From Pictodentalium vernedei (Eukaryota > Mollusca > Scaphopoda > Dentaliida > Dentaliidae): a stretch of 64,000 bases of DNA. The translations under genes were made by a program, and so were the position numbers. Location: contig CM062297.1 of assembly GCA_031216915.1 (NCBI GenBank), forward strand, positions 544,196,971 to 544,260,970, read 5' to 3'. Position 1 is the stretch's first letter, and the number at the start of each line of letters is the position of its first letter. Under the pieces are notes generated by a model. That model made no database searches, had not been told where the DNA came from, and saw nothing but the letters and a program-made list of their open reading frames with translations. This document shows, piece after piece, positions 31,628-42,829 of this stretch.

Positions 31628-32786
31628 TAGTGCTGGACGATATTGAAAAAAATAAAAAACGTGAGTATTGAGTACTGACATCGCGGTTAACGATATTATC
31701 GCGGTTTTTAACACCCATCTCACAACCAGCAAGCTGTACATGTAAATGATGTTCTACAAAATGTTTCATTTTCGAAGTTGTGTATCATCTGTTGTTCTTT
31801 GTTTTATAATATGATTTGTATTTGGAATAAAATTGAAAGAATTTTAATTGTTTATGTGCCTGCGTGTCTTATTTTTTTTCAGAAACCTGAGACATGTCAC
31901 GAACTGTGAAACTGTGTGGGGAGGGGTCCAATACCGTCGATTGACGCCTGTATTACGAATACACTGAAGGCATGCGGGTCGCATTGACAGGCTTCAATTT
32001 ATTAATCAAGACATCAAGTTATTAACTGGTCAATGACATTGAAAAAAACGTTGTAAATCGTATCTTACCAGTTTTATTTGCAGAGAATGTGATCCAAACT
32101 GAACCTCACTGTTCTTTATGTGTGACATGATGTTCGAAATTATTTGGAAAAACCCATTCTCAAAACCATGCTGGCTGTTTATTTATATGGAATAAGCATG
32201 TAAATAAGAAGTCAGCATTGATGAATAAAAGACGTTTCCGAAAAATATGCCACACATTTCTTTCATGGATTGGCAGGGTGATAAGGGGAGGAATTCACAT
32301 AAATAAGGACAACTCATTCAGTTAGCAATAATTTGCCTTTTGTTGTATCCAAATAAAAACGTTCTACAAACGAAAAATTCGCTAAGTAAAAACAATGCAA
32401 GAATGACAACACTTAGCTCCCTTGCATCACTATTCGTTTAATTTATGCAAACGTGGTTCTGCAGTCACCAGACATGCCCAGATGCAACAGATTCACTCCC
32501 AATACGGATGCTTTCTCTGTGTGTTTTACAAATTAAATTGCGTACGCGGATATAACGTGGACATTTTAACTTTAATTTAAGACTTGGAAAACTCAAGCTG
32601 CGTTAAATTAGAATCACTTTTATTCACACACATGGACACACACATGTGAAGTATGATTACTTGCCGGCAAGTTGACGCCTGCTGATAACTGACGATATGA
32701 CGATTTGTTTTTATTAGACGATATTACTGACGATATTGAATTTTTAACCGGGTACTGCCGATTAATCGGGAAACTGCCCAGCACTA
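31628..32786. mobile_element. hAT-type non-autonomous element in the DIRS
   Basis: It begins TAGTGCTGGACGATATTG and ends CTGCCCAGCACTA, so the ends match over about 11 bases. Perfect 8 bp flanks TTTGATAG (31620-31627, 32787-32794) are the target duplication, as expected for hAT. The 1,159 bp interior is AT-rich with GACGATATTAC-like phrases near both ends and no transposase. Confidence 0.88.
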
Positions 32787-32885
32787 TTTGATAGGTCTAG
32801 GGATCTCTTCCTCTGTCCACGGTTCCAGTGCAATTGAGTTATGTGTGGGTTGGTTATGTGATTCCCTCCATCCTATTGTCTATTC

Positions 32886-32972
32886 AGCCTGTAGTAAACA
32901 ATTGTAAGGTAGGTTGATAAGAATATTTTTTAGTAAATTTCCTTTCTTATTATACCTACCGCAATTGTTTAC
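32886..32972 (-). repeat. DIRS internal complementary region
   Basis: 32886-32920 is the perfect reverse complement of the leftmost 35 bases (26464-26498). 32931-32972 is the reverse complement of the rightmost 42 bases (33284-33325) with one mismatch. The two blocks are joined by GAATATTTTT. In the DIRS model this region templates completion and joining of the two ends into a circle. Confidence 0.9.
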
Positions 32973-33052
32973 ATGGAGGCCCTCCCGTCTTCTTATTCGG
33001 GTAAGAATCCTTCCTCCCCGCTGATCACATAACTCCTATGTTGGCGGACTCA

Positions 33053-33325
33053 AAAGAATGATTAATTGATGACTGCTTGTGCACTGGTTAACGGAAAATC
33101 GTGGAATTTTACTAAGGGAAGAGTGTCCCCTACTGGGTGTGCGCCGATGGCGCTCGACCCAGTTTTGGCTTATTTTTTCGTGGTGTTTTTTACACCAATT
33201 TTCTTTCCCAACTCTCTTAGGAAAGATTAAAATAGAGAGTATTTTATCCGAGTTAGGGTCTTCCACTGTAGTGCAAGCCTGTAGTAAACAATTGTGGTAG
33301 GTATAATAAGAAAGGAAATTTACTA
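33053..33325 (-). repeat. DIRS right inverted terminal repeat
   Basis: Reverse complement of the left repeat with an outer extension of about 20 bases (GTATAATAAGAAAGGAAATT) not present on the left, as is usual for DIRS. Divergence from the left repeat is a few percent, a rough measure of age. Confidence 0.9.
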
Positions 33326-33379
33326 TAAAGTCTATATTTTTATTGCCACCACCTCGGTGTCAAGGTGGCCTGTTTTATA
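33326..33379 (-). pseudogene. Non-LTR retrotransposon endonuclease fragment between DIRS and Tc1
   Basis: The minus strand reads YKTGHLDTEVVAIKI and then stop codons. Joined to the codons beyond the Tc1 element (34826 onward), it continues the frame from ALLIKQNIKY. This places the Tc1 insertion inside the endonuclease at a TA. Confidence 0.75.
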
Positions 33380-34823
33380 TAGTGAGTCAAAAAAGAAAGT
33401 ATAATAGAAACAAATGTGAAAAAATAGCATAAAGGATGAAATATTATAGTTCTGATGTTGCGTGTTTTTGGACAGGAAGTTGTGCAAAGAGTTTAATGAC
33501 ATGTTGTTGACTTGTTGTTGTCCACCCAACCGTATACAATTTTGCTTCGGATTTCAAAATAGCATGTGCTACCCGAGAATGTCAAATTGAATGGGTGACT
33601 GACGATTTTCTTTGTATTATGTTGTGCTAGATAGCCTGGGTTATTGAGAAAACACGCTAGTTTTTGTCTTCCGATTTTTAAAAAATGCCAAGGTTAACCG
33701 AAAATTAGAGGTTGCGTGCCATTGGTGTACATGAGGCTGTGGTACCTCCAGATGAGCTCGCTGCTGAGTTCGAAGTCACTGTGACCACTATTTACCATCT
33801 CATTGGAAAGGTATAGAACCACTGGATCTACTGCCAACCGACCTCATTCAGGTTGACCAAGAGTTATGACCCCTGCACAAGACCGACACATCAGGATGTC
33901 TTACAAGCGGGGGTCGCTTCCTTCCGGCGACAAGGACAGCAGCAATTACTCCTGATAGAACTAACTATAGAATCAGTGGACAAACTGTCCACAACAGACA
34001 TGCTGAAAATGGCATCCGAAGTAGGCATCCATACCACAGACCAGTCCTTACCCAACAGCATTGTACCATCAGAATGGAATGGGTACGTCAGCATGTTCGC
34101 TGGAGTCAGCAGCCTTGGAGCACAGTTCTTTTTAGTGAGGAATCACGATTTTGTGTATGGCGTGCTGATGGTAGGGCAAGAGTGTATTGCCGATGAGGAG
34201 AACGGTTTTCTGATGCTTGCGTGCCGGAATGCAACTGTTTTTTTGGTGGGAGGGGGGGAGGATGGTAGTGTAATGGTTTGGACAGGAATTTCGTTGCACC
34301 ATGGAACGCAGTTGATCTTCATCGATTGTAATCTGAATGGATAGCGATATAGGGACATTGTTCAACGCTAACGTTTGATTGCAGTTATTCCAGCAAGACA
34401 ATGCCTGATGTCACATGACTTTTTTGAGAAGCAGAGCATCGAACTTCTTCCCTGCCCCCACTTTTGCCAGATTTGTCACCAATCGATCATCTTTGGGATC
34501 AATTGGACCATCGGGTACAACTTCATGATCTTCAGGCGATTTACGTAATGTTCTAAGGTAGGAGTGGAACGCAATACCACAAGGTCACATCCAGAGACTT
34601 ATCAGGTCCATGTGCCGTCGATGTCTTGCCATCCAAGAGACAAACGGTGGACATACATGCTATTGACTGCATGTGTGAACTTTTCATTTCACCCAATGTC
34701 TGAATGCGACGTCCTGATGTGACACTGGCAACAGTAAGAACATGAAATTATGCAAATCCACACAGCTGGACTCGAAAAAAATTGCTCCTCAAAGTTTATT
34801 ATACTTTCTTTTTTGACTTAGTA
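33380..34823 (+). mobile_element. Tc1-type DNA transposon (defective)
   Basis: The ends are TAGTGAGTCAAAAAAGAAAG and its near-perfect inverse CTTTCTTTTTTGACTTAGTA, followed by matching inner bases (27 of about 29 in total). They are flanked by TA (33378-33379, 34824-34825), the mariner/Tc1 target. It encodes a degraded transposase on the plus strand. Confidence 0.85.
33685..34710 (+). pseudogene. Tc1-type transposase, multiply frameshifted
   Basis: It begins MPRLTEN and contains a helix-turn-helix-like segment (PPDELAAEFEVTVTTIYHLI). Later pieces in different frames include a SEESRFCVW-like first catalytic motif (near 34,130), VMVWTGISL (34,270) and PDLSPIDHLWDQLD (34,465), the third catalytic region. 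At least four frameshifts or stops are present. The family usually has about 340 residues, and the span fits. It is inactive. Confidence 0.85.
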
Positions 34824-34825
34824 TA

Positions 34826-35312
34826 TTTAATGTTCTGCTTTATTAGAAGAGCAATGCCCCCCCCCCCCCCCCCCACCCCACCTTTGGTGAGCAGACAGTC
34901 TCTTCCAAGTTTTTGTTACTGGAAAGCCATGACTCTCAGATACAGATTATTTTGGTGTCTTTGAAGTAGGGGCTCATTTGAATTTTTTTTTATTGTTAAC
35001 ACACCTGGCATTTCACACGGCTAATTGCAACTTATCCATCATGATTGGGTGTAAATTAGTAGTGGTCTTTGAGTGTTATAGCTGCTAGTGGTTTCTTAAT
35101 TGATTGCGGCTTTAAATCTACGTTTTGAAAAGACGAAACACCATTGGATGACATCCTGGCATATGTTGGACAGGTTGGTGGCATGGTGCCAAGGTTTATA
35201 TTTAGTACTGAGTGAAGTGCAGTGTCCCCACTATGGGGAGCATATAGTGTGGGGGGAGGAGGCATTGTCAGGTTTTTAAGGTCCATGTTTTTTAGTTCAA
35301 TGTTTTAACCTT
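34826..35312 (-). pseudogene. Non-LTR retrotransposon: end of ORF1 and start of ORF2 endonuclease
   Basis: From the high-coordinate side the minus strand reads NMDLKNLTMPPPPTLYAPHSG and on to LKDHY (35286-35056), the likely C-terminus of ORF1. Then KLQLAV, NARCVNNKKK and NNLYLRVMAF-type pieces (35,050-34,930) match the endonuclease N-terminus (WNARGLNNK, ICIQETWL). GGGGGGIALLIKQNIKY follows at 34,880-34,828. The C run at 34,857-34,875 is the complement of glycine codons. Several frameshifts and stops are present. Confidence 0.7.
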
Positions 35313-37016
35313 TTAGCTCAACTTGATGATGTCAAGTTTAGCTATTGTCGTTGCTTCTCATCCATTGGCATGCAGGTCGCATTATGAATGGATCGCTTTG
35401 AAACTAGGTTTGCTTCTTTGGGGTGACCTCTAGATGGGAGCTAGCAATTTTCTTCCATTTGCATCAAAAACTGTTGCCGCTGACAACGACCTTTGAACTT
35501 AGTTTATTCAGGCATCTATATATTTCTTTGGCACACCCTACAGGGAACATTTATGATCAGGTCGATTTGAAACTTTGTATGTTTGTTTGGGGTGACCTCT
35601 AGATGGGAGCTATTGATTTTCGTCCATTTCCGTCAAAAAATTTTGTGGCTGACAACAACTTTTGATGAACTTAGTGCAGTTATGCATCAATATTTCCCTT
35701 TTGTACACCCTGCAGGACACATTTATGGTCAGATTGCTTTGAAATTGGATGTTCTTGTGAGGGGTGATCTCTAGATGGGAGCTATCAATTGTCTTTCTTT
35801 TCTGTCAAAAAATGTTGCCGCTGGCAGTGGCCTTTGAACTTAGTTTAGTCAAGCATCAATATTTCCCTTTGGCATACATTAAAGGGCACATTTATGTTCG
35901 GATTCCTTTGAAACCTGGTACATTGTATGCTTGTTTGGGGTGACCTCTAGATGGGAGCTATCGATTTTCTTCCTTTTCTGTCAAAAAATGTTTCTGCTGG
36001 TAATGGCCTTTCAACTTAGTTTAGTCTGGCATCAATATTTCTCTTTGGCACACCCTACAGAGCACATTTATGATCGCATCGTTTTGAAACTTGGTATGTT
36101 TGTATGGGGTAACCTCTACAGTACAAGTCAAAATAAGTTGTAGCATAACTGCAATAAACTAAGTATACTGCTGCTCCTGCACTGATAAGATCAGAATCTG
36201 ACATAATTTTCTGGAAAGCTCTCAGTGAGTGCTTTCCAGAAAATGATGCCAGCTTCTGGCCTTAGAAGTGAAGGAAGAGAAAGATACATAGTTTATACTG
36301 GTTATTCTACAACTTATTTTGACTTGTACTGTAGCTGTACCTTCGATTTTCTTCCATTTCAGTCAGAAATAGTTGCCGTTGGCAATGACCTTTGATGAAC
36401 TTAGTGCAGTTATGCATCAATGAATTGATTTTCTTTCATTTCCATAAAAAATTATTGTCGTTAGTGCCAGCCTTTGAACTTAGTGCCTTTGTGCAGCAAC
36501 TTATCCCTTTTGCACTCTCTACAAGGCATATTTATGAATTTCCAGAAAAAAAAAGAAAAAAGACTTTGGCATGCATCAGGGGGCACATTCATTATTGCGT
36601 TGTTTTGAAACTTGGTATGCTTATTCAGGGTGACCAGGGTAGGAGCTATCGATTTTCTTTTCAATTCCATCAAAAACTGTTCCTGTTTGCAGCAACCTTT
36701 GAGTTTATTGCATTTGTGCATCAACTTTCTTCCTACAGGGCACATTTATCATAGGAATGTTTTTGAACTTGGTGTGCGAGATTTGTAGATAGGAGCTATT
36801 GATTAGCATTCATTTTTATAAAAAAAGTTGCCATTTACAGTGACCATTAACCTTACTGCATTTGTGTATCAACATTCTTCCCTTAGCCAGCCTTACAGTT
36901 TACATTTGAAAATGCATGGATTGCTCTGACATTGTGCACACAGTGCTGTTGTGTTAAAGTTTTACCAAATAACAATGGAAACAATGATTCTTCAATTTTG
37001 CCATTTCAATTAAAGT
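35313..37016 (+). mobile_element. Helentron-like element A3 with 170 bp array
   Basis: The 5' end AGCTCAACTTGATGATGTC follows TTTT. The interior repeats the GGTGACCTCTAGATGGGAGC units of A2 at about 35,418, 35,589, 35,762 and 35,938. The 3' hairpin end is missing; similarity to A2 stops near TTTTGCCATTTCAA. A MITE (36117-36333) interrupts one unit. It is inserted in ORF1 of the non-LTR element, downstream of the zinc knuckles. Confidence 0.7.
36117..36333. mobile_element. Tc1-type MITE (217 bp)
   Basis: Perfect 27-base inverted ends, TACAGTACAAGTCAAAATAA... mirrored at 36,307-36,333, with TA as part of the target. A second inner stem, TTTTCTGGAAAGC against GCTTTCCAGAAAA, sits in the middle. 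Removing it restores the ACCTCTA...GATTTTCTTCC array unit, which proves insertion into A3. Confidence 0.88.
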
Positions 37017-38412
37017 GTGGGCTCCCGTGATAGTTGCTGGGGTGACCCCCTTGCAGTTACGACAGGAGAGGGACTCTGACTTGTATGATTTAGTGAGGTG
37101 ATTGTGTCACCACACTCATGCATGTCAGTGTCCCTCTTCATTTATTGACGATGTGACTGAACTTCTGACACTTATGGCACTGTACTGGAGGGGGTGGGGG
37201 TGGGGGTGTGTTGATCTGTATTCTTCTGCTTCATGCCACCTGTCGTTAATTGTGACACACAATTAGTTTTAAGTTTAGACTTCATATTGGGACTGGTCAC
37301 TTTTTTAATTTCCTTGTTCTGCCCATTGTTTTGGAGGTAAACCACACCCAACTTCATTTTTTTAGCTCGCGATCAATAAGGTGTTTAGGGTATCGGGGGG
37401 CACCCAGGTTACAACAGCAATGAAATTTGAATGATTGTTGTTGGGGTTGACTCTGATGGGGGTGGAGTGGGTTCTGTTTGCCCATGTTTATGGGACCATT
37501 AACTGGTTTATTTGGTTTGTTTAATTTATCCAGGTTGCCTTTGTTGACTGATACTACTGTGGGAAAATTTATACCCAGTAGAGGTGCTGGTGTACCCTTG
37601 GGTAACGTTGGACCTGCAACCTCTGTGTGCTGGCTGGTGGAAGATCCAACCAGACCCCAGAGAGGAGGCATGTCTGCCTCCAGCCCCACTGCTAGGCAGT
37701 TGACTGGAGTTCAGGCCCGAGTGGAGAGAGGGGTTTCATTTCTTTTTTTCTTAATCTGTCTGTCTATTGTATGGGTAAACCCCTCAAGCTCAGATTCTGT
37801 TTCCCGGCAGTCTTTTTTCCTTTTATTTGGGATTTTGGAGGGCGTGAATAGGAGTTGAGACAACCTTTTGTCCAGGCAAGTGTCGTATTCTATATTCAGA
37901 TCATCTTTGAGCTTGTTTTTTACTGTGGGGTTGTTAGTTCCTGTGAGCTTATTTTCCATTCCAATTATAGTCTCGGCATAAGATTTGGGTTTGAAACCCT
38001 TGTCTGATGCCTTGACTGTAGTAATGTCGATAGAGGCATCTAGGTCCTGTGACAGTCTCTCTCTTGGCTTCTCAGCATGGACTTCTGTCATTACGTGAAT
38101 TACCTTAGAGGGAGAGCCGAGTGTTGGTGGTGTGGGTGTTGAGGACCCTAATAGTTGATCTACTAATCGCTCTATCTTGGCGTACTTTTCCTTTATGATT
38201 TGTTTGAGGTTGGCAATTTTGGCCTTAAATCTCCCCAGAGTTTCAAGAAGTCTGGAAAGGACCCTATTCTCAATCTCCTTGATGGCAGGGTTTAGTCTGG
38301 GGTTCTTGAGTTGAGCTCCCATCCCATGAACCCTTTGGAGCTTATTAATGGCTTGACCCTTAACATGGTCGCCTGAGCTGTGGTTAACCTGACTAACCTT
38401 ATGTCCTTACAA
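37017..38412 (-). pseudogene. Non-LTR retrotransposon ORF1 (gag-like) with zinc knuckles
   Basis: The frame opens after a TAA near 38,412; a good ATG is at 38,320-38,322 (MGAQLKNPRLN). Residues up to about 70 form a heptad-like basic coiled coil (ENRVLSRLLETLGRFKAKIA). One TGA near 37,711 interrupts the frame, and a frameshift near 37,355 leads to the C-terminal part. Degenerate CCHC knuckles follow (CHKCQKFSH near 37,160; then a GGHPSNYHGSP-like segment near 37,030). The order coiled coil plus three knuckles fits ORF1 of I/Jockey-type elements. ORF1 binds element RNA. It ends at the A3 insertion. Confidence 0.75.
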
Positions 38413-38436
38413 TTTCCTTCTTGTGACCTCTTCTCT

Positions 38437-38954
38437 CAGGACATTTAATTAGGGAAATTTGCCTCGGCAAAAAATTGCCTGGAAAAATGGTGTGTCCTCA
38501 GCAAAAAACACCATTTGCCTAGGCAATTTTGAATAAAGTAAATTATGGTTTATATATTTGTCCAAGAAACATTAAATCAACAAAATTGGGTTCGATGTTC
38601 TTTTGTTTATTACACATCACAGTAGCCTGTCAACTGAAAAGATCATGAGATGGCAAGAAAATGATTGTTTTCAGTATGTTCAGTGAATTATGGATTTACC
38701 TTAAATCTCAACGACACTGCAAATTATGTTTAGAATCAACATTGATATATAAACATTGAAGTTGACCTCAATACCAATTTTTTATGTAATAATCCTTCGA
38801 GTTTGGTGTTCCCTACAGGAAAAAAATTGAACATGTGCTTAAAAATTGCAACATTCATGAAAATGCCCCGGTAAATTTATTGCTTAGGAAAATGGATTTT
38901 AAATCTGCAAATACCTCGGCAACGCCTATTGCCTAGGGTTAATTAAATGCCCTG
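38437..38954. mobile_element. Foldback-type MITE with CAGGRCATTTAATTA ends
   Basis: CAGGACATTTAATTAGGG at the left is mirrored by TTAATTAAATGCCCTG at the right. Near both ends are TTGCCTAGGCAA-like palindromic phrases. No target duplication was clear. About 518 bp, non-coding. It lies just upstream of ORF1. Confidence 0.6.
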
Positions 38955-39194
38955 TATCTTCCTTTCCTGATTTACTTCTTTCTGGTGTGTGAAGAGTAGC
39001 TGGTCTCAAGATATCCATTTTTAACATTTTTAAAAGTTCAGGCAAGTGTTTGTGTGTGTTATTGTTAAGACTCTCTTAATATTTAGATGCGATGAAAATC
39101 ACTTTCTAAATTATGATACTGAACTCAAAAAGGTGAAGTGAAACTGAAAGTGAAGTCCACGAAATGAGGTGAAGTGAAGTGACGTGGAAATTTC

Positions 39195-39560
39195 AAAATA
39201 AACAAATTTTCCTTACTTATACATGTATATTGCACCTTAAGGTGGGACTTCAAAAGTAAACAAATTCCCCAAATTTGTTTACTTTGAAATTCCCACCTCA
39301 GATATTACATAAATTCAAATTAAATATACACAAATTATTTTAAATTTCAAAGTAAAAAAAATCCCTTACTTATATAGCACTTTAAGGTGCTTTATAAGTA
39401 AGGGGAATTCGTTTACTTTGAAATTCCCACCTCTGATAATGATATTCCATAAATTCAAATTAAATATACACAAATCATACATAAAAAATGAAGTTTATGA
39501 TGTATAGAACTCAGAAAATATATGCAATCAATTCCTAATCTGCAGTGCCACAGTTGACCT
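39195..39560. repeat. Head-to-head members of the TTAA-flanked palindromic family
   Basis: Two copies meet at a shared TTAA (39382-39385): CTTACTTATATAGCACTTTA is followed by AGGTGCTTTATAAGTAAGG. Another TTAA junction is at 39237-39240. GTTTACTTTGAAATTCCCAC in these copies is the empty-site relative of the MULE insertion point. Confidence 0.7.
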
Positions 39561-41214
39561 CTAGGAAAGATGTCTGACGAACTGTAGATCTTCTGCAATC
39601 TTGGAGGTTGCAGTCTCTATGTTCTAGTAGAAGGCGGTCTCGCCAGCCAGTAGACACTTTGTAATCTGACAACAACTGTTCTTCCTTCCTGTTGATAGCT
39701 GAAACTTTGGTGATCTCGTTGACAGTTCTTGATTATCTGTCTTCACCTGATGTTGTCTTTTATCTTTTTCCGTAGCCAACTAAGTCTATGGTGGTCTCAC
39801 CTAGTTATTCAACGTTGTTCCTACTGACCAGTGTGAAGAAATCTTTTCAATTAATCATTTTAAACAGTCATTTTATATGTTGATTTGCAGGAATGTCACA
39901 TGTAACATGCTGTTATCTCCCTTTATATGCCTGGTCATCTCCCTTTCATCAGTGTTAAAACAAGGTATGGTAACAATGCCATCATGAAAGCGCCTCAAAA
40001 GTTTGGTTATTCTGAATTATCTCTCTTCCAAATAATATTTAACTTCATGCTATTATAATGACAAACGATGATGGCATTTTTAAGTTCATAATTCGCAGAT
40101 TGATGGACCACACTATAAAACCTGCAGAATGATCCATCCACCTTTCTTGGGCTTAAATTTGAAAGTCATAGAGAACATGGTGATCTGAGAATCAACAATA
40201 ATTTTAATTTAATAACTAGTCTTAAATTTAATAAAAAAAAAAAAAATATGAAAAGAAGGTGATACAATACAATATCTTTTACACTGTATAGGTTTCAGAA
40301 AAATAAAACAGAAATACTTATCAGTTAGTCCAAAATAAAGTTCAGTAGAATCCAGTAATGCAGTGACAGCAGGTATTATTATGTCCAAGAATATGTCTGC
40401 AGAAACAGTATCCAATAAATTATAAGGAAATGTTCACTCAAAATTCAGCAGTCTCCAATAAATACCAATAAAGCACCCAGCAAAATTCAAATGGAATTAA
40501 TATCCAACAAGTATTTGCCCCTCGGTTAGTTTGAAAATTATCCAGTTGAATCTGGGGTTTTCACAACAATAAATCGTGGTTCACTCAAGAAGAATCAGTT
40601 CTCTTTAAATTTTAGAAACACTTTTCCAATACAAAAATATGCACAGATCACAAAATAATATTCAGTAGAATATACACTGAACTCACTTGCTATCTGAAAT
40701 AATGCACTGTCCTGTAATAATAATCACCAATGCTGAATGTATAAACAATAGTCAGTCACTTTTCAATGCTATGTTAGATAAAAGAATGAGTGAATTCTGT
40801 TGGCAGAGGTTGTTTATATAGTTTTCAGAAAGAAAGTTCCAGAATGAGAAATTTCTCCAATGTTCTGTTAGCCCATTAACTTCTGATTAGCTGAATCAAG
40901 TCAGCTCATTAAGTTTCTAGATGATTCTGTCTAATTTCAAGTAAACAAGTGTGTCTCAAATAAACAGTTAGTGAGGTAAAAATAGATCCTGTTTCAGAAT
41001 ACATGTATTTGTAAACATGTTGGTAGGCATATTCAAAGGTCACTCAGTGCAAATAAGTGATCACACAAGCCAAAGTCTGCTTATTCTGATTAGAAAATAA
41101 TTTTAGAAAATATTAATTGTTTATAATCATTAACTAAGGACATATCTATTCTGATATTATAATAAGGGGGCCATAATGCACTCCCTCCTTGAAAGAAAAA
41201 GTTTGAAGGTACTG
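39561..41214. other. Unassigned AT-rich region
   Basis: About 1.6 kb without recognised coding sequence. It has recurring phrases such as TTCAGTAGAATCCAGTAATG and AATAATATTCAGTAGAATAT that hint at an old degenerate repeat. No RNA gene was found. Confidence 0.35.
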
Positions 41215-41852
41215 AAAACTTTTTAGGGATACATGTTGGTTGTGATGCGTACAAGCACTTCGTACTTTTGTCCGTCCACAATTCCTTTAGTACACCTTAC
41301 AGGGCGCATCTCTCACACGATCAGTTTCAAATTTCATATGTGGCTTTGGGGTACATGTAATGTCTAAACGGGAGCTATCAGATTTTTCCATATTTCATTG
41401 CAAAATATGCCCCCCCCCCCCTCCCATCCCCAGTGGCCATCTTGGATTTGGCATATAAAGTGTCAGCAATTCCATTAACACACCCTACAGGCTGCATCCC
41501 TCACCCAATCTTTTTCAAATTTTATCGATTTTTTTCAAATTTTTCTTGAAAAACGTGGCTGCTAGCATCCCTCTTGGATTTGGCATATAAATTGTCAGCA
41601 TTTCCTTTTGCACACACACACACACCCTGTTGTGATCTCTCACTCGATCTTTTTCAGCTCTCTTATGTGGATTTAGGGTGATGTTTACATAGGAGCTATC
41701 ATGCTTTGTTTATTTTCATTAAAAACATGGCCACCAGCAGCCAATTCAAATTTTGCTATTAAATTGTCTACACTATTCCCTTCCTACAGTCAGTTATTTA
41801 GTTCAGTCCCTTCTTGGTGAAGTTGAGCTACAGTATCATTGACACTTTCATT
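41215..41852 (+). mobile_element. Helentron-like element A4, 5' end degraded
   Basis: The 3' end AAGTTGAGCTACAGTATCAT plus TGACACTTTCATT is intact at 41,818-41,852. The interior has three diverged units of about 165 bp (ATTCCWTTARYACACCYTAC). The 5' AGCTCAACTTG is not recognisable. Confidence 0.65.
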
Positions 41853-42230
41853 ATTATATTTGCAGACTTTGGTTTACAATACACACACATAAAAATCTTC
41901 ACAAAATTTTATAATAAACGTAGATACACTGATGTATAAGGGGACTGATCAGATTATTTTAAATTAGGATATTCTGGAAAGAAGATCGGCTACAACATTA
42001 TTATCTCTTCCTGAAATATGCCTCATGTCCATACTATATTCTTACAGGACTAAGCTCCACCACAATAATCTTTGATTTTTGTTTTTCATTTCATTTTGAA
42101 AGTCAGGGGATTATAATCCGTATAAACTGTAATTGGGAACTTGGTGGACCCTAGATATACATGTAAATGGGTTAAAGTCAAAATTAAAGCCAAAGTTTCT
42201 TTTTCTACTGTAGAGTAATTCTTTTGATGT

Positions 42231-42486
42231 TTAACCCTTTACCCAATGCAGATGATATCAGAATTTATTATTTTAAATATCATTTTTTTAAATTTTTCAA
42301 AAAATTCCAACCAAACCATATCATGTGACCCCTTATTGGAACGAGCTCGATGAGCTCAGTCCAAAGAGGGGTCACATGATATGATTTTGTTGAAATTTTT
42401 TGATTTTTTAAAAATAAAGTTTTTTCAACTGCTAAATTTGCATATTATGCGGGCGGATGTGGCCGATTTGTTGGGTAAAGGGTTAA
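42231..42486. mobile_element. Complete TTAA-flanked MITE (256 bp, piggyBac-like ends)
   Basis: TTAACCCTTTACCCAA and its perfect inverse TTGGGTAAAGGGTTAA form the ends, including TTAA. The centre is a palindrome, CATATCATGTGACCCCT against AGGGGTCACATGATATG around GAGCTCGATGAGCTC. TTAA followed by CCC is typical of piggyBac-type ends. There is no coding region. Confidence 0.85.
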
Positions 42487-42829
42487 GAAAATTTCTGAAA
42501 TAATAACACACAGGGTGATCGATACCTTGGGAGTCTTCCTGGCAACGTACCCACATTCTCCATTGTCACTTGCATCTATAAATAATTTGAAGTGCTTTTC
42601 ATACTCAGGACTGGCAAGGACAGGGTAATTCTTTAGTGTTTTTATTCTGCTTTTTACTCTGGCACTCTTCTGGCACTCCAAACAAACTTAACCCTTTTGC
42701 TCAGTAAATTTGTCAAAGGAGAGCCAACATCTGAGAAATTAAAACAAAATTTTTGGTCAAGTTGTGTTAACAAACCGAGACCTATGGTTTGGTGATGGTC
42801 TGGGTGGCCTGGCATCTGGGTGTCCTAAC

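Larger units (their letters stand above)
26464..33325 (+). mobile_element. DIRS-type retrotransposon, structurally full length
   Basis: The element is 6,862 bp and is oriented on the plus strand. It has inverted terminal repeats (left 26464-26715, right 33053-33325) and an internal complementary region (32886-32972) matching both outer ends. It also has the coding order gag-like, RT, RNase H, tyrosine recombinase. This architecture defines DIRS elements, which integrate by site recombination of a circular intermediate rather than by an integrase. Base composition is more GC-rich than the surroundings. All frames are broken. A hAT MITE (31628-32786) lies inside. The element sits in the endonuclease of the non-LTR retrotransposon. 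Confidence 0.9.
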
